From positions 1 through 31,753 of the IMG/VR virus record IMGVR_UViG_3300025418_000850: 31,753 nt of DNA. One strand, given 5' to 3'. Below, piece after piece: positions 19,919 through 28,336 of the stretch. Both the position numbers and the translations under genes were made by a program. Within the stretch, counting starts at the first letter, position 1. Each line of letters begins with the position of its first letter. Origin of the DNA: a virus. The notes below the pieces were generated by a model. That model made no database searches, was not told the DNA's origin, and saw nothing but the letters and a program-made list of their open reading frames with translations.

Positions 19919-20211
19919 TGAAGCATGTAACAACGCAGGATCGTGTGGTCGTTCAACCCGACCAAAAAGATAATCAAACTGTATCTGGTTTGATTATTCC
20001 AGATTTGGAAGAGGCCACAACCACAACAGGTCGCGTGGTAGCAGTTGGCCCAGGTCGTGAGACCAAAAAGCATGTGGTAGTACCAGTAGCAGTGGTGCCG
20101 GGTGACCGAGTCATGTTCACTACCGGTGTAGGTGTTGCTATCAAAACTGATGGCGTGGATTATGTTATACTCAAAGAAGACGAAATTTTAGGAGTAGTCA
20201 CAGATGAATAA
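19918..20211 (+). CDS. groES: GroES-like co-chaperonin
   Basis: 97 residues, the usual length. The start HVTTQDRVVVQPD, the mobile loop region (DNQTVSGLIIPDLEEA) with a hydrophobic G-L-I-I tip, G-R-V-V-A-V-G-P-G, PGDRVMF and DYVILKEDEILGVV all match GroES. Phages use a GroES analogue (gp31 in T4) to cap host GroEL for capsid protein folding. Its ATG overlaps the VWA stop and its stop overlaps the next small gene, so all three are one operon. Confidence 0.93.
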   Translation: MKHVTTQDRVVVQPDQKDNQTVSGLIIPDLEEATTTTGRVVAVGPGRETKKHVVVPVAVVPGDRVMFTTGVGVAIKTDGVDYVILKEDEILGVVTDE

Positions 20212-20365
20212 AATCAAACAGTTTTTCTATCGTTACAGGACCGAAATCAATTGGTTCCTGATGGGCTGGTTAACCTTGGCCGGTTTTCATTCTCTAGCTC
20301 AGGGTGATTATGTTGGCACTGCATTTAGTTGGGGCCTGGCATATCTTAACTTTAAATTGATCTAA
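20204..20365 (+). CDS. small membrane protein
   Basis: 53 residues with two hydrophobic stretches (INWFLMGWLTLAGF and TAFSWGLAYLNF), so a one- or two-span inner-membrane protein. The ATG lies 8 bases inside the GroES end. It is followed by an intrinsic terminator. Function unknown. Confidence 0.6.
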   Translation: MNKIKQFFYRYRTEINWFLMGWLTLAGFHSLAQGDYVGTAFSWGLAYLNFKLI

Positions 20366-20382
20366 CGCAGGTCAGTTTTGCC

Positions 20383-20415
20383 AAAACACCTCCTTTTGGG
20401 GGTGTTTTTATTTTT
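20383..20415 (+). terminator. intrinsic terminator after GroES operon
   Basis: AACACCTCC-TTTT-GGGGGTGTT stem (20385-20406, one T-G pair) followed by TTTATTTTT. It ends the VWA/GroES operon. Confidence 0.9.
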
Positions 20416-20445
20416 GCCGCCTGATTATCACTGTTAAATATCTAC

Positions 20446-20712
20446 ATGGAAAATACTACACAACCACAATCGATTACTATCTCAGATCTTGATCAGATCA
20501 AACAAATTATTGATGTAGCTACTCAACGTGGCGCATTCCGTGCAGAGGAATTAAGTCATGTGGGTGCTGTCTACGATCGCTTAGTTGCATTTTTGGCAGC
20601 AATAGTAGCCCAAGCTCAAGCGCAAGAATCAGACACATCGTCAACAGATGCGGGTGCACCTGCTGACACAACCGATACACCAGCGCCAGCTGATCAATCT
20701 CAAGGAGAATAA
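20446..20712 (+). CDS. conserved phage-type hypothetical protein
   Basis: 88 residues: a helical domain ITISDLDQIKQIIDVATQRGAF..EELSHVGAVYDRLVAFL followed by a low-complexity Ala/Asp/Thr/Pro tail. I associate the first part with a widespread unnamed family of aquatic T4-like phages. The gene starts 6 bases after a GTTAAATA box and has no ribosome site, so it may be leaderless. It is tied by a 1-base gap to the next gene. Confidence 0.68.
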   Translation: MENTTQPQSITISDLDQIKQIIDVATQRGAFRAEELSHVGAVYDRLVAFLAAIVAQAQAQESDTSSTDAGAPADTTDTPAPADQSQGE

Positions 20713-20713
20713 C

Positions 20714-21451
20714 ATGGCATTTATCAAACACGTAGGCAAGCATGGAGACCGTAAGGTCTTGGTACTGTTCCGACAGGTACCAGGAGAGGATCACATGTGT
20801 TTGTGCATCTATCCTGAAACTATTCAAGTAGTATGGCAAGATGCTATTCAAAAGGTTGTAGAAAGTGATGTAGGTCAACAGGCCGAGCAGTTGGCCGATG
20901 CCTTGCATCGTAGCTATTTGCCAGATGGTCGTCCTATTCTTGAAACCTTGCACCAAGAGCGCATGATCAAGAAACTCCGGACCGGCGATATCATCATGAC
21001 TCCTAATCAAGCCAGTAGTATTCGCTTGGACGAGCTCAACAAGATGCTCAACGAAATGAAACAGGGCGACGATGCTATCAAGCGCATGGCCGAGAATGAT
21101 GCCAGCCGTGGCATGGTTGCTCCTGAAGTCAAACGTGCTGCCGAAGCCAAATACAAAGCTGAACAGGCCAACAAGGCCAATCCAGACTATGTGGCACCTC
21201 CTGTGCTTAAAGCACCAGCCGAAGGCGCACTCAGCGATCGCGACATTGCAGCCAACATGTTGGCCCAGGCCAAGGCCATGGAAGTCAATGCCAAAAACAT
21301 GATTGCCGAAGCTGCCCGTATGAAAAAAGAAGCCGAGAAAATGGATCCAACCGTTGCTCCTCGCACAGTAGCTTCAGTTACCGAATCCACACCGGCACCA
21401 GCCAAGCGTGGTCGTAAACCCAAGACTGTGTCCGATGCAACATTCGGATGA
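20714..21451 (+). CDS. conserved phage-type protein with long helical tail
   Basis: 245 residues. N-terminal domain (about 1-100) contains FRQVPGEDHMCLCIYPET and predicted beta strands; from about 110 it is a long charged coiled coil (QAKAMEVNAKNMIAEAARM) and ends in a KRGRKPK patch that looks like an AT-hook. The start MAFIKHVGK follows AAGGAG. The protein is typical of large aquatic myoviruses, where I recall it as unnamed; a virion or replication role is possible. The end overlaps the next gene by 17 bases. Confidence 0.7.
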   Translation: MAFIKHVGKHGDRKVLVLFRQVPGEDHMCLCIYPETIQVVWQDAIQKVVESDVGQQAEQLADALHRSYLPDGRPILETLHQERMIKKLRTGDIIMTPNQASSIRLDELNKMLNEMKQGDDAIKRMAENDASRGMVAPEVKRAAEAKYKAEQANKANPDYVAPPVLKAPAEGALSDRDIAANMLAQAKAMEVNAKNMIAEAARMKKEAEKMDPTVAPRTVASVTESTPAPAKRGRKPKTVSDATFG

Positions 21452-21737
21452 TTTTATAAGCCAGTGGGAAAACATCCTAGCCGACGTAAACAAAACTGAT
21501 GTTCCGTTAGAGTGCATCAAAAAGGTTGTTATCAAACTGGCTGGCGGGCGCCAAAAGACCATCAACGTGCATACTCTGCTGAAGCAAGGCCTAGAACTTG
21601 AAGAAGTAGAAAGCATGCTCACACGCTACTTTACAGAAAACGATAGTCAAATTCGTGATGTGGATTTTGTGGTTGATGTGACTGCTGTGGCCAATCTGGT
21701 TCAACCTGAAACTGATAAGCTACTCGGCAAGCTCTAA
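21435..21737 (+). CDS. conserved phage-type hypothetical protein
   Basis: 100 residues, acidic and helical: HSDDFISQWENILADVNK, VPLECIKKVVIKLAGGRQKTINVHTLLKQGLELEEVESML. The K-T-I-N-V..L-L-K-Q-G-L-E..E-V-E unit resembles small regulators or adaptor proteins of T4-like phages. ATG 21435 is chosen over an earlier in-frame start because it begins at the end of the preceding gene with a normal overlap. Function unknown. Confidence 0.65.
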   Translation: MQHSDDFISQWENILADVNKTDVPLECIKKVVIKLAGGRQKTINVHTLLKQGLELEEVESMLTRYFTENDSQIRDVDFVVDVTAVANLVQPETDKLLGKL

Positions 21738-21742
21738 ATCCG

Positions 21743-21771
21743 TTGCATCAGGTTGATAATCGTGTTATAAT
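21743..21771 (+). promoter_or_regulatory. sigma70-like promoter, probably leaderless
   Basis: TTGCAT (21743-21748), a 17-bp spacer and TATAAT (21766-21771). ATG 21778 is six bases after the -10, the same distance as at 336, so the mRNA of the sugar cluster should begin at its first codon. Confidence 0.7.
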
Positions 21772-21777
21772 ACTTGT

Positions 21778-22254
21778 ATGATATTCAACCACGTTCGTAA
21801 ACTCAAAGAAGAAGGCAAGAAGATCGGCATCACATTTTCAACATTTGATATGTTGCATGCCGGTCACATTGCCATGTTGGCCGAAGCCAAGAACCATTGC
21901 GATTACCTGATCGCCGGCCTGCAAACAGATCCCACCATAGATAGACCTGATACCAAGAACCGACCAGTTCAAAGCATTGTAGAGCGTCAGATACAGTTGG
22001 CTGCTTGTCGTTATGTAGACGAAGTGGTGGTGTATCAAACCGAACAGGACTTGATTGACCTGTTGTTGATCTTGCCCATTGATGTGCGTGTGCTGGGTGT
22101 TGAATACGAAAACAAAGGATTTACCGGCGAGCACGAAGGTGGTATACGTGGTATCAAACATATCTTTAATGCTAGAGATCACTCATTCAGCAGTTCCGGA
22201 CTGCGGCAACGTGTGGTTGAGGCCGAAACCATTAAACTGCTCAAAAAGAAGTAA
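21778..22254 (+). CDS. cytidylyltransferase-family nucleotidyltransferase
   Basis: 158 residues. G-I-T-F-S-T-F-D-M-L-H-A-G-H (17-30) contains the H-x-G-H nucleotide-binding motif, and SSSGLRQRVVE near residue 140 matches the I-S-S-T-x-x-R block of the TagD/RfaE2 family. Enzymes of this type transfer CMP, or sometimes AMP, from a nucleotide to a sugar or polyol phosphate. In this cluster it would activate a sugar phosphate for later transfer. The start is six bases after a -10 box; the stop TAA overlaps the next ATG. Confidence 0.88.
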   Translation: MIFNHVRKLKEEGKKIGITFSTFDMLHAGHIAMLAEAKNHCDYLIAGLQTDPTIDRPDTKNRPVQSIVERQIQLAACRYVDEVVVYQTEQDLIDLLLILPIDVRVLGVEYENKGFTGEHEGGIRGIKHIFNARDHSFSSSGLRQRVVEAETIKLLKKK

Positions 22255-22496
22255 TGCCCAAACTGACCTTGCACACGTTCACCATGGGCGATGTAGAAGA
22301 TCCATACCTGTATGCTGCCTTTCCTATATCAGACTGGCAAAAGACCGAACACGGAGCATGGGTAATGGAGCATGCAATAGGTGAGCCTACATTTTATTGT
22401 AATCCTGATCCTAGCACGTATGGATTTCGAGTAGATATCATTGGCGAACTAGAAGAACGTGATGCTACATATTTTAAATTGAAATGGGGCAAATGA
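22254..22496 (+). CDS. small protein of the F-x-L-K-W family
   Basis: 80 residues ending ELEERDATYFKLKWGK, the clearest copy of the signature seen in the array at 15037-18562. It also has WQKTEHGAWVMEHA in the middle. It lies inside the sugar cluster, overlapping the genes on both sides (TAATG and ATGA), which shows that the family is dispersed and not confined to one array. Function unknown. Confidence 0.68.
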   Translation: MPKLTLHTFTMGDVEDPYLYAAFPISDWQKTEHGAWVMEHAIGEPTFYCNPDPSTYGFRVDIIGELEERDATYFKLKWGK

Positions 22497-23470
22497 GAAT
22501 TTTAGTAACCGGAGGATTAGGATTTATTGGACACAATGTTGTGGCCTTGTTGGAAGCACAAGGGCATGATGTAACTATTGTGGATAACCAAACCACGTAT
22601 GGCATTATCCCCCAAGCAGAATTGGATTATCTTGTTGCCGAGCGTCGTAAACGCATCAAAACCACAAGAATATTTACATACGACATACGTGATCCAGAAG
22701 GTATGGCTTGGGTTTACAGCCATTATCAACCTGAACTGGTAATACATTTAGCCAGCTTCCCCAGACAAAAGGTAGTGAATTCTAATCCTACCCTGGGTAG
22801 TCAAACCATGAGTGAAGGCTTACTTAATCTACTAGAGTTATCGGTTAAGCATTCGGTACGCAAGTTTGTTTACATCAGCAGTAGCATGGTCTACGGTAAC
22901 TTTAAGGATACCTACTTTGATGGAGTAGACGAAAGCCACGACTGTCGACCACTTGGACAGTATGGTATTATGAAGTTGGCCGGCGAATGGTTGGTCCAAG
23001 ACTATCAGCGTAGACACAATCTTACCTACACTATTATACGTCCGTCGGCTGTGTATGGACCAGGTGATGTTGAAGATCGTGTGGTTTCAAAATTTTTACT
23101 AACTGCCATGCGCGGTAAGACAGTGCAGGTAAATGGCGGCAACGAAAGTTTAGATTTTACTTTTGTAACCGACGCCGCCGATGGTATTGCTACGGCTGCT
23201 GTTAGTGATTCAACCAACAACATGACCTACAATGTTACCAGAGGACGCGGTCGTACCTTGTCAGAAGCCGCTGACCTGGCGGTTCAAATTATTGGAAGTG
23301 GCACTATACAGGTTAACGATCCTGACAATAACTTTCCCAGTCGCGGTCAATTAAACACCATGCGAGCAAAAGAAGATTTTGGGTTTGACCCTGTTGTAGA
23401 TATTGAACAAGGGTTTGAAGAATACTGCGCTTGGCTTAAAAACTCACCTTACTACAGCAAGCTATCATGA
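22493..23470 (+). CDS. NAD-dependent epimerase/dehydratase (extended SDR)
   Basis: 325 residues. The nucleotide-binding T-G-G-L-G-F-I-G (residues 6-13), VIHLAS (about 80-85), the catalytic S-S-S-M-V-Y-G and Y-G-I-M-K (the Y-x-x-x-K pair near residue 160) and the substrate motif R-P-S-A-V-Y-G-P-G match extended short-chain dehydrogenases. These enzymes epimerise or dehydrate NDP-sugars. It is placed after the cytidylyltransferase and before the aminotransferase, so it probably provides the sugar to be aminated. ATG 22493 overlaps the preceding TGA. Confidence 0.93.
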   Translation: MRILVTGGLGFIGHNVVALLEAQGHDVTIVDNQTTYGIIPQAELDYLVAERRKRIKTTRIFTYDIRDPEGMAWVYSHYQPELVIHLASFPRQKVVNSNPTLGSQTMSEGLLNLLELSVKHSVRKFVYISSSMVYGNFKDTYFDGVDESHDCRPLGQYGIMKLAGEWLVQDYQRRHNLTYTIIRPSAVYGPGDVEDRVVSKFLLTAMRGKTVQVNGGNESLDFTFVTDAADGIATAAVSDSTNNMTYNVTRGRGRTLSEAADLAVQIIGSGTIQVNDPDNNFPSRGQLNTMRAKEDFGFDPVVDIEQGFEEYCAWLKNSPYYSKLS

Positions 23471-24204
23471 TATTATTGGCCAATGGCTGTAGCTTTACTG
23501 AAGGATACGATTTGTCTACTCCTGAGCAGAGCTGGCCGTATCAATTGGGTAATATTTTAAATTATCAAACAGTAAATCTTGCCCTGGGCGGAGCCAGCAA
23601 TGATCGCATTTATAGAACCACAGTTGAGTATTTGAATACCCATACAGATCCAGATCTGGTAGTAATAGGTTGGACTATTTTTAATCGAGCAGAAATCAGT
23701 TCGTCACGTGGACTGTATCTGAGATTAACCAACACTGACTGTTTGCCTGAAACTACAGAATTAACTGAAGATCTAACGGCGGTGCATAAATTTTGGTTGA
23801 TAAATTTATATAGCGAATACGTAAATTATCGCAATTGGTTACACAATGTTCTACACTTGCAAAATTATTTTGCAGTCAAAAACATTGATTATCGTTTCTT
23901 TTCAGCATTTGATACCAATTATCTTAAAGATTTTATTAACGGAAGTGATTTGGCATTGTCATTGGCCGATCAATCTTTCCAATGGCGAGATCGGACACGG
24001 TACGCCGCCAACAGAGACATACACAGAGAATATCAAGAGCTGGTGATGCTGGCAAAACAAATTGATTTATCCAAATGGATGCTATATAATGAACATACTA
24101 TGCAGAGTTTTTTAGTTACACACAATTTTGCCACAGACACAACAGGACACTTTCTTGAAGATGGGCACCGTTTTTGGGCTGAACAGATACAAAGAGAACT
24201 ATGA
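23467..24204 (+). CDS. SGNH-hydrolase-like protein
   Basis: 245 residues. The blocks L-A-N-G-C-S-F-T-E-G (nucleophile Ser9), A-L-G-G-A-S-N-D-R-I (glycine/oxyanion block) and E-D-G-H-R-F-W (Asp/His near the end) are all in place. The enzyme could add or remove acetyl groups on a glycan. ATGA overlaps both neighbours. Two related proteins lie at the left end and at 6497-7201. Confidence 0.82.
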   Translation: MILLANGCSFTEGYDLSTPEQSWPYQLGNILNYQTVNLALGGASNDRIYRTTVEYLNTHTDPDLVVIGWTIFNRAEISSSRGLYLRLTNTDCLPETTELTEDLTAVHKFWLINLYSEYVNYRNWLHNVLHLQNYFAVKNIDYRFFSAFDTNYLKDFINGSDLALSLADQSFQWRDRTRYAANRDIHREYQELVMLAKQIDLSKWMLYNEHTMQSFLVTHNFATDTTGHFLEDGHRFWAEQIQREL

Positions 24205-25286
24205 ATGGTTTAAAAATTCCGTTTACTGGATTAAAAAAGCAGTATAACAATCTCCGCACAGAGATCTTAGATGTCACTGATGAAGTGTTACGGTCAGGGC
24301 AACTCATGGCCGGCAACTATACTGCTGAATTCGAAAACTGGTTGGCCAAGAAAAATCATTCTAAGTATGCAGTAACCTGTCACTCGGGCAGTCAGGCCTT
24401 GGAAATAATTGCCGAATATTATAGAATGCAAACCAGCGTGGTACCACCCAAGGTGGTTGTGCCGTCAATGACTTATGTGGCCACAGCCAATGCGTTTATT
24501 CGTGCAGGCTGGACTGTGTATATTGCCGACACTGACAAATACGGACTGTTAGATAAAAAACGTGTGCCAGATGATCTCAGTATACAGGCCACTGTGTTGG
24601 TTGGCCTGTATGGTGCCGCTGTCAATGCTGATCGTTTTTGGGGCACTGACCTTGTGATAGAAGATGGTGCACAGCACTGGCTCAGTAACAAGTGTAATAG
24701 AGTGGGCAATGCCACTGCTATCAGCTTTGATCCCATGAAGAACCTCAATGCTTACGGCAATGGTGGTGCTGTGGTAACTGATGACCTGGATCTCCTGGAG
24801 TTTGCCAGAGAATGGATCAACAATGGCAAGCCTAGACACAACGCCATAGGTACCAACAGCCGAATGAGCGAGATTGATGCTGCACAGATGCTGGTCAAGG
24901 CCGGACATATTGATGCCTGGCAAGAGCGCAGACGCAACATCAGCTTATACTGGTTGGGTCGATTAAAAAATACCGGAGTCAGAAGTTTAATCGATGCTAC
25001 AAACTTTGAAACACATGCTTATCACAAGTTTGTGATTGATGTGGATTCTCGTGATATCCTGGCAAGAAATTTAGAACTAAAAGGCATCGAAACTCGTGTG
25101 CATTATAAAGAACCCCTGCACGAATTACCAGCCTATGAAAGCTATACAGGACCCGATATACTTAGTGTAGCGTCGGCCTTGAGTCGCCGTGTATTGAGTT
25201 TACCTATCTATCCTGAACTTACTGATCTTGAAGTAGAGTATATTATTGATCAGGTGTTAGATTTCTCTTTATCAAGGCATAGCTAG
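24201..25286 (+). CDS. DegT/DnrJ/EryC1/StrS aminotransferase
   Basis: 361 residues, usual family length. N-terminal block IPFTGLKKQY and L-R-S-G-Q-L-M-A-G-N-Y, a phosphate-binding SGSQAL, VIEDGAQHW and the catalytic K180 (FDPMKNLNAYGNGG) show a PLP-dependent sugar aminotransferase. It transfers an amino group from Glu or Gln to a keto sugar nucleotide or a keto-cyclitol, as in StsC of streptomycin synthesis. It follows the SGNH gene with an ATGA overlap. Its last 44 bases overlap the 3' end of the minus-strand repeat gene. Confidence 0.93.
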   Translation: MNGLKIPFTGLKKQYNNLRTEILDVTDEVLRSGQLMAGNYTAEFENWLAKKNHSKYAVTCHSGSQALEIIAEYYRMQTSVVPPKVVVPSMTYVATANAFIRAGWTVYIADTDKYGLLDKKRVPDDLSIQATVLVGLYGAAVNADRFWGTDLVIEDGAQHWLSNKCNRVGNATAISFDPMKNLNAYGNGGAVVTDDLDLLEFAREWINNGKPRHNAIGTNSRMSEIDAAQMLVKAGHIDAWQERRRNISLYWLGRLKNTGVRSLIDATNFETHAYHKFVIDVDSRDILARNLELKGIETRVHYKEPLHELPAYESYTGPDILSVASALSRRVLSLPIYPELTDLEVEYIIDQVLDFSLSRHS

Positions 25287-27246
25287 CCAACCAAGCCCAG
25301 TCGTAACTTTTCTTTAGTTCCGCAAAATCCCCACCAACTGAGTCGTAGTATTCCGCAGCATCTTCTGCTCCGTAGATACTCCATTGACCATTAGGCTGAC
25401 CCATTGCAACAGTCAGCCACTTGTTGAGTCTATATTGGCTTTCTACGTCGGTATTGCCTTTTAGTTTTAACACTTCACGGAAAGCTGTGCGCCACGCTGA
25501 CCATTGAGTGTGTGCATATTCTGCTGTTCCGGATAAAATAGGAACAACTTCGTGTGCTGAATCCAAGGTAAAGTCTAGTCCTACACCTGTGTTGCCCAGA
25601 ACCAACTTCTTGTTATAGGCAATCATGGCCTGGTGACCGTATGTCAGGCCGTTGATGGGATTAAACGCATGAAAGATATAGTGTTTGGGTTCTTGCAAGC
25701 GGTCTGGTTGCCAGGACCAATCAAAGTCTTTATTAACACTCAGCTTGGCAAACACAGCAAAGAACCAAGGAGTTGTAGACAACTCGGCAGCTGCTTGATA
25801 GGCCGCAACACGACCATTGACTCCTGAACTACGATGTATGCGGTTAGGAATACTCACATGGGGTAATTGCAAGTAGTTGTATTCGGCGTTAGATTCGCCG
25901 TTGTCAATAAACACAATGTCCAGGGGAGAATCATCATACATGTGTCGCTGTGTGCGATCTATGTAAGGATAGTCATAGACCTGTGTTCGAACATAAGGCA
26001 CAGCCGGCTTGGGCACAATGACTTGGCTAGCACCTGCCGACAGTGGAACCACAGTCTTGGTCTTTTCTCGCCATAGTGGAACTGTAGGCACTGGACCAGA
26101 TCTGGCCTGAGTTGTAAATATGGCCAAGGGTCCTGGCCAATCTCGAGTCTGTATGGCTTCGACATGCGTGTCCAGATCGTGTTCAATGACCGGCAAAGGC
26201 TTGCGGGCAACCGACTGCCCTACATAGTTGATGTCATACCAGTCCAACAAGGCAAATTGTCCAGCTCGATAAGCAAAGGTCGGCACATGCATAAAAAATG
26301 TATCACCAAACTTTTCGCCATCACTGGCAAACACATGCAACATGCCGGCTTGCCACTGTTCTGGATGCCAGGACCAATCAAAACCCTCATAGTCACACAC
26401 CGAGCTGATGATCCATACAAACTCGTGTCCAGCGGCATCGGCCGTCTTGGCTATTCTTTTTAAGGTATCTAAATAGTTGTCAAAGTATCTCACGCGGCTG
26501 GCTGTGATGTCCTTTACCTGTGCCACAGTTGTATCCACTGTGCCTTCCATGTGATCAATCACATACACATGAGTAGCAGTGCGCTGATTGCGTATGCGTA
26601 TTTGATCCACAAACTTGATGTCTGTGCCACCAGCTACAGTGTATTTGGGTCCGCCGGTGCGCTGATGTTGTGTGCCAAACTGGTATATGTAAGGAGGATC
26701 TGTGGCATCTGGGTGCCAGGTAAAATCAAATGTTTCGGTATCCACTCCGTCAGGCACAGTCCAACAGTCGTCCACTGTGGTCTTTTGCACTCGTGGCTCT
26801 TTGACATATTTGACATCAACTCCGCCTGGCACATGATAGGCAGGTCCGCCGGTTTTTTGATGCTGTGTGCCAAACTGATAAATCATGGGCGGTTCGGATG
26901 GATCTGGATGCCAGCTGATATCTATCAATCCCATACCACGCCAAGGCTGTTCGTCGGGCAATCGACGCAGTTCTGGACCTGATCTATAATTGGTATCACC
27001 GCTCCAGGTTCGGGGCACTAGATAGGTTCCAGCATCCTTTTGCCATTGGCTGGGCCAGGCGTGCCGCTGATGTGCTTCCCACGGCACCGGCTCCCATAAA
27101 AAATCCCACCCTGTGTAATCAGTTAAATAGTTTATCCACCAGAAATACCTAGTGCGACTTAGTTGTTGTGCTTGTTCAATACTGTCAGCCTGTTGCTCAT
27201 GGGCAAACAAGTTGGGTTTCGTTCCAGAATAAAATACGTCAAACAT
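25243..27246 (-). CDS. large repeat protein of unknown function
   Basis: 667 residues, no signal peptide. It is built of repeated blocks of the type F-D-x-S/T-W-H-P-D...YIYQFGTQHQ-x-TGGP (two nearly identical copies near 110-140 and 175-210, more diverged ones near 300 and 520). A central part V-F-I-D-N-G-E-S-N-A-E-Y-N-Y resembles a GT-A-like core followed by W-F-F-A-V-F-A-K-L. These hints make a glycan-related role possible, but no catalytic motif is certain. The start ATG overlaps the ATG of the divergent gene (CATG); no ribosome site is seen. Confidence 0.8.
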   Translation of the reverse strand: MFDVFYSGTKPNLFAHEQQADSIEQAQQLSRTRYFWWINYLTDYTGWDFLWEPVPWEAHQRHAWPSQWQKDAGTYLVPRTWSGDTNYRSGPELRRLPDEQPWRGMGLIDISWHPDPSEPPMIYQFGTQHQKTGGPAYHVPGGVDVKYVKEPRVQKTTVDDCWTVPDGVDTETFDFTWHPDATDPPYIYQFGTQHQRTGGPKYTVAGGTDIKFVDQIRIRNQRTATHVYVIDHMEGTVDTTVAQVKDITASRVRYFDNYLDTLKRIAKTADAAGHEFVWIISSVCDYEGFDWSWHPEQWQAGMLHVFASDGEKFGDTFFMHVPTFAYRAGQFALLDWYDINYVGQSVARKPLPVIEHDLDTHVEAIQTRDWPGPLAIFTTQARSGPVPTVPLWREKTKTVVPLSAGASQVIVPKPAVPYVRTQVYDYPYIDRTQRHMYDDSPLDIVFIDNGESNAEYNYLQLPHVSIPNRIHRSSGVNGRVAAYQAAAELSTTPWFFAVFAKLSVNKDFDWSWQPDRLQEPKHYIFHAFNPINGLTYGHQAMIAYNKKLVLGNTGVGLDFTLDSAHEVVPILSGTAEYAHTQWSAWRTAFREVLKLKGNTDVESQYRLNKWLTVAMGQPNGQWSIYGAEDAAEYYDSVGGDFAELKKSYDWAWLASYALIKRNLTPDQ

Positions 27247-28336
27247 GATTAGAATAGATGAGATTTACAACCATACATTTTGGCCTTGGTTAAAAGAAAA
27301 TCGCGCAGGAACCAGATTGTTTTTTTGTGATCCGCCTGGACATACTGCTCCGGACGCTTTATTTAACTTGGGTAGTGATAGCATAGCGGAAAATGATTAT
27401 GTGTTTATGCATGACCAGGAACCGGTCGATGCTGACTTGTATTCGCCCTTGTTTGATGCTGTATTACGACGCAATCGAGATATTGAACCCAATGTTCCGG
27501 GTCATGTGATTGTGAGTGAAAAAGGCGAAAATGTTCGAGCTGTTTGTGAACAGTATGGTTGGATCCCACACTATTATTTTTATCATGGCTGGGCCTGCTT
27601 GGATTGGTTCCGTGGGTATGATCGAACATTCTTAATTCCCCGGGCTAGACATCGAGCACCCACACAGACTTTTATGAGTCCAAATCGTATTGTAGGTGGC
27701 AAAAGAGATCATAGAGTTTTATTTTTATACAATGTTTTCAAAAACAATCTGCAACACAATCACATTTCGGCACCCAGAATATGCCCCGAGGAAGGTGTTG
27801 ATATCACTAGTATAGCACAAAAGTATACCAATGTATACCAGGATATAACCAATGTGTTTACTCAGGCCGACTTGCCAAAAATCTTCCTTGGCGAAGCTAC
27901 ACAAGAAATGAGTTCTTATCGTCTGGGCAATTTTACAGAAGCGGCCGATAGCCTGATATATGTGCCAACTGAAACGGTTTACTTTGGACGTCGTTTACAA
28001 ATTACAGAAAAAACTTTCAAAGCCATTGCTTTGGAAATGCCATTTGTTCTGGTGGCACCAGCTGGCAGTTTAGAATACATGCGTCAGTATGGATTTAGAA
28101 CTTTTGCCAATGTGTTTGATGAAAGCTATGACGAAGAAACTGACGATATAAAACGGATCGAACGTGTCACTAAACTGCTCAAAGAATTGGATGATCTAAC
28201 ACCGGCCGAACGTGAACAAATACATCGCCACTGCTTGCCCGCAGTAGAACACAATTACAATCATTTTTACGGTGGCGCCTTTGCCACAGTGCTATGGCAA
28301 GAATTTACAGCCATGCTGTCAGAATTTATCTACTAG
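27245..28336 (+). CDS. glycosyltransferase-like protein, paralogue of 2860-3945
   Basis: 363 residues. C-terminal third: ITEKTFKAIALEMPFVLVAPAGS, GFRTFANVFDESYD, and V-E-H-N-Y-N near the end, matching the same blocks in the protein at 2860-3945. The N-terminal half (FMHDQEPVDADLY) differs. The T-E-K-T-x-K/PF pattern resembles GT-B sugar-binding domains. In this cluster a glycosyltransferase would be expected. It has no ribosome site and its start codon overlaps that of the minus-strand gene, so its promoter must lie inside that gene. Confidence 0.68.
   Translation: MIRIDEIYNHTFWPWLKENRAGTRLFFCDPPGHTAPDALFNLGSDSIAENDYVFMHDQEPVDADLYSPLFDAVLRRNRDIEPNVPGHVIVSEKGENVRAVCEQYGWIPHYYFYHGWACLDWFRGYDRTFLIPRARHRAPTQTFMSPNRIVGGKRDHRVLFLYNVFKNNLQHNHISAPRICPEEGVDITSIAQKYTNVYQDITNVFTQADLPKIFLGEATQEMSSYRLGNFTEAADSLIYVPTETVYFGRRLQITEKTFKAIALEMPFVLVAPAGSLEYMRQYGFRTFANVFDESYDEETDDIKRIERVTKLLKELDDLTPAEREQIHRHCLPAVEHNYNHFYGGAFATVLWQEFTAMLSEFIY

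Noticed and set aside
25633-26982. Plus-strand ORFs inside the minus-strand repeat gene
   Set aside because: They are shadows of a 667-codon frame with clear repeated protein motifs; their translations have no family features or ribosome sites.
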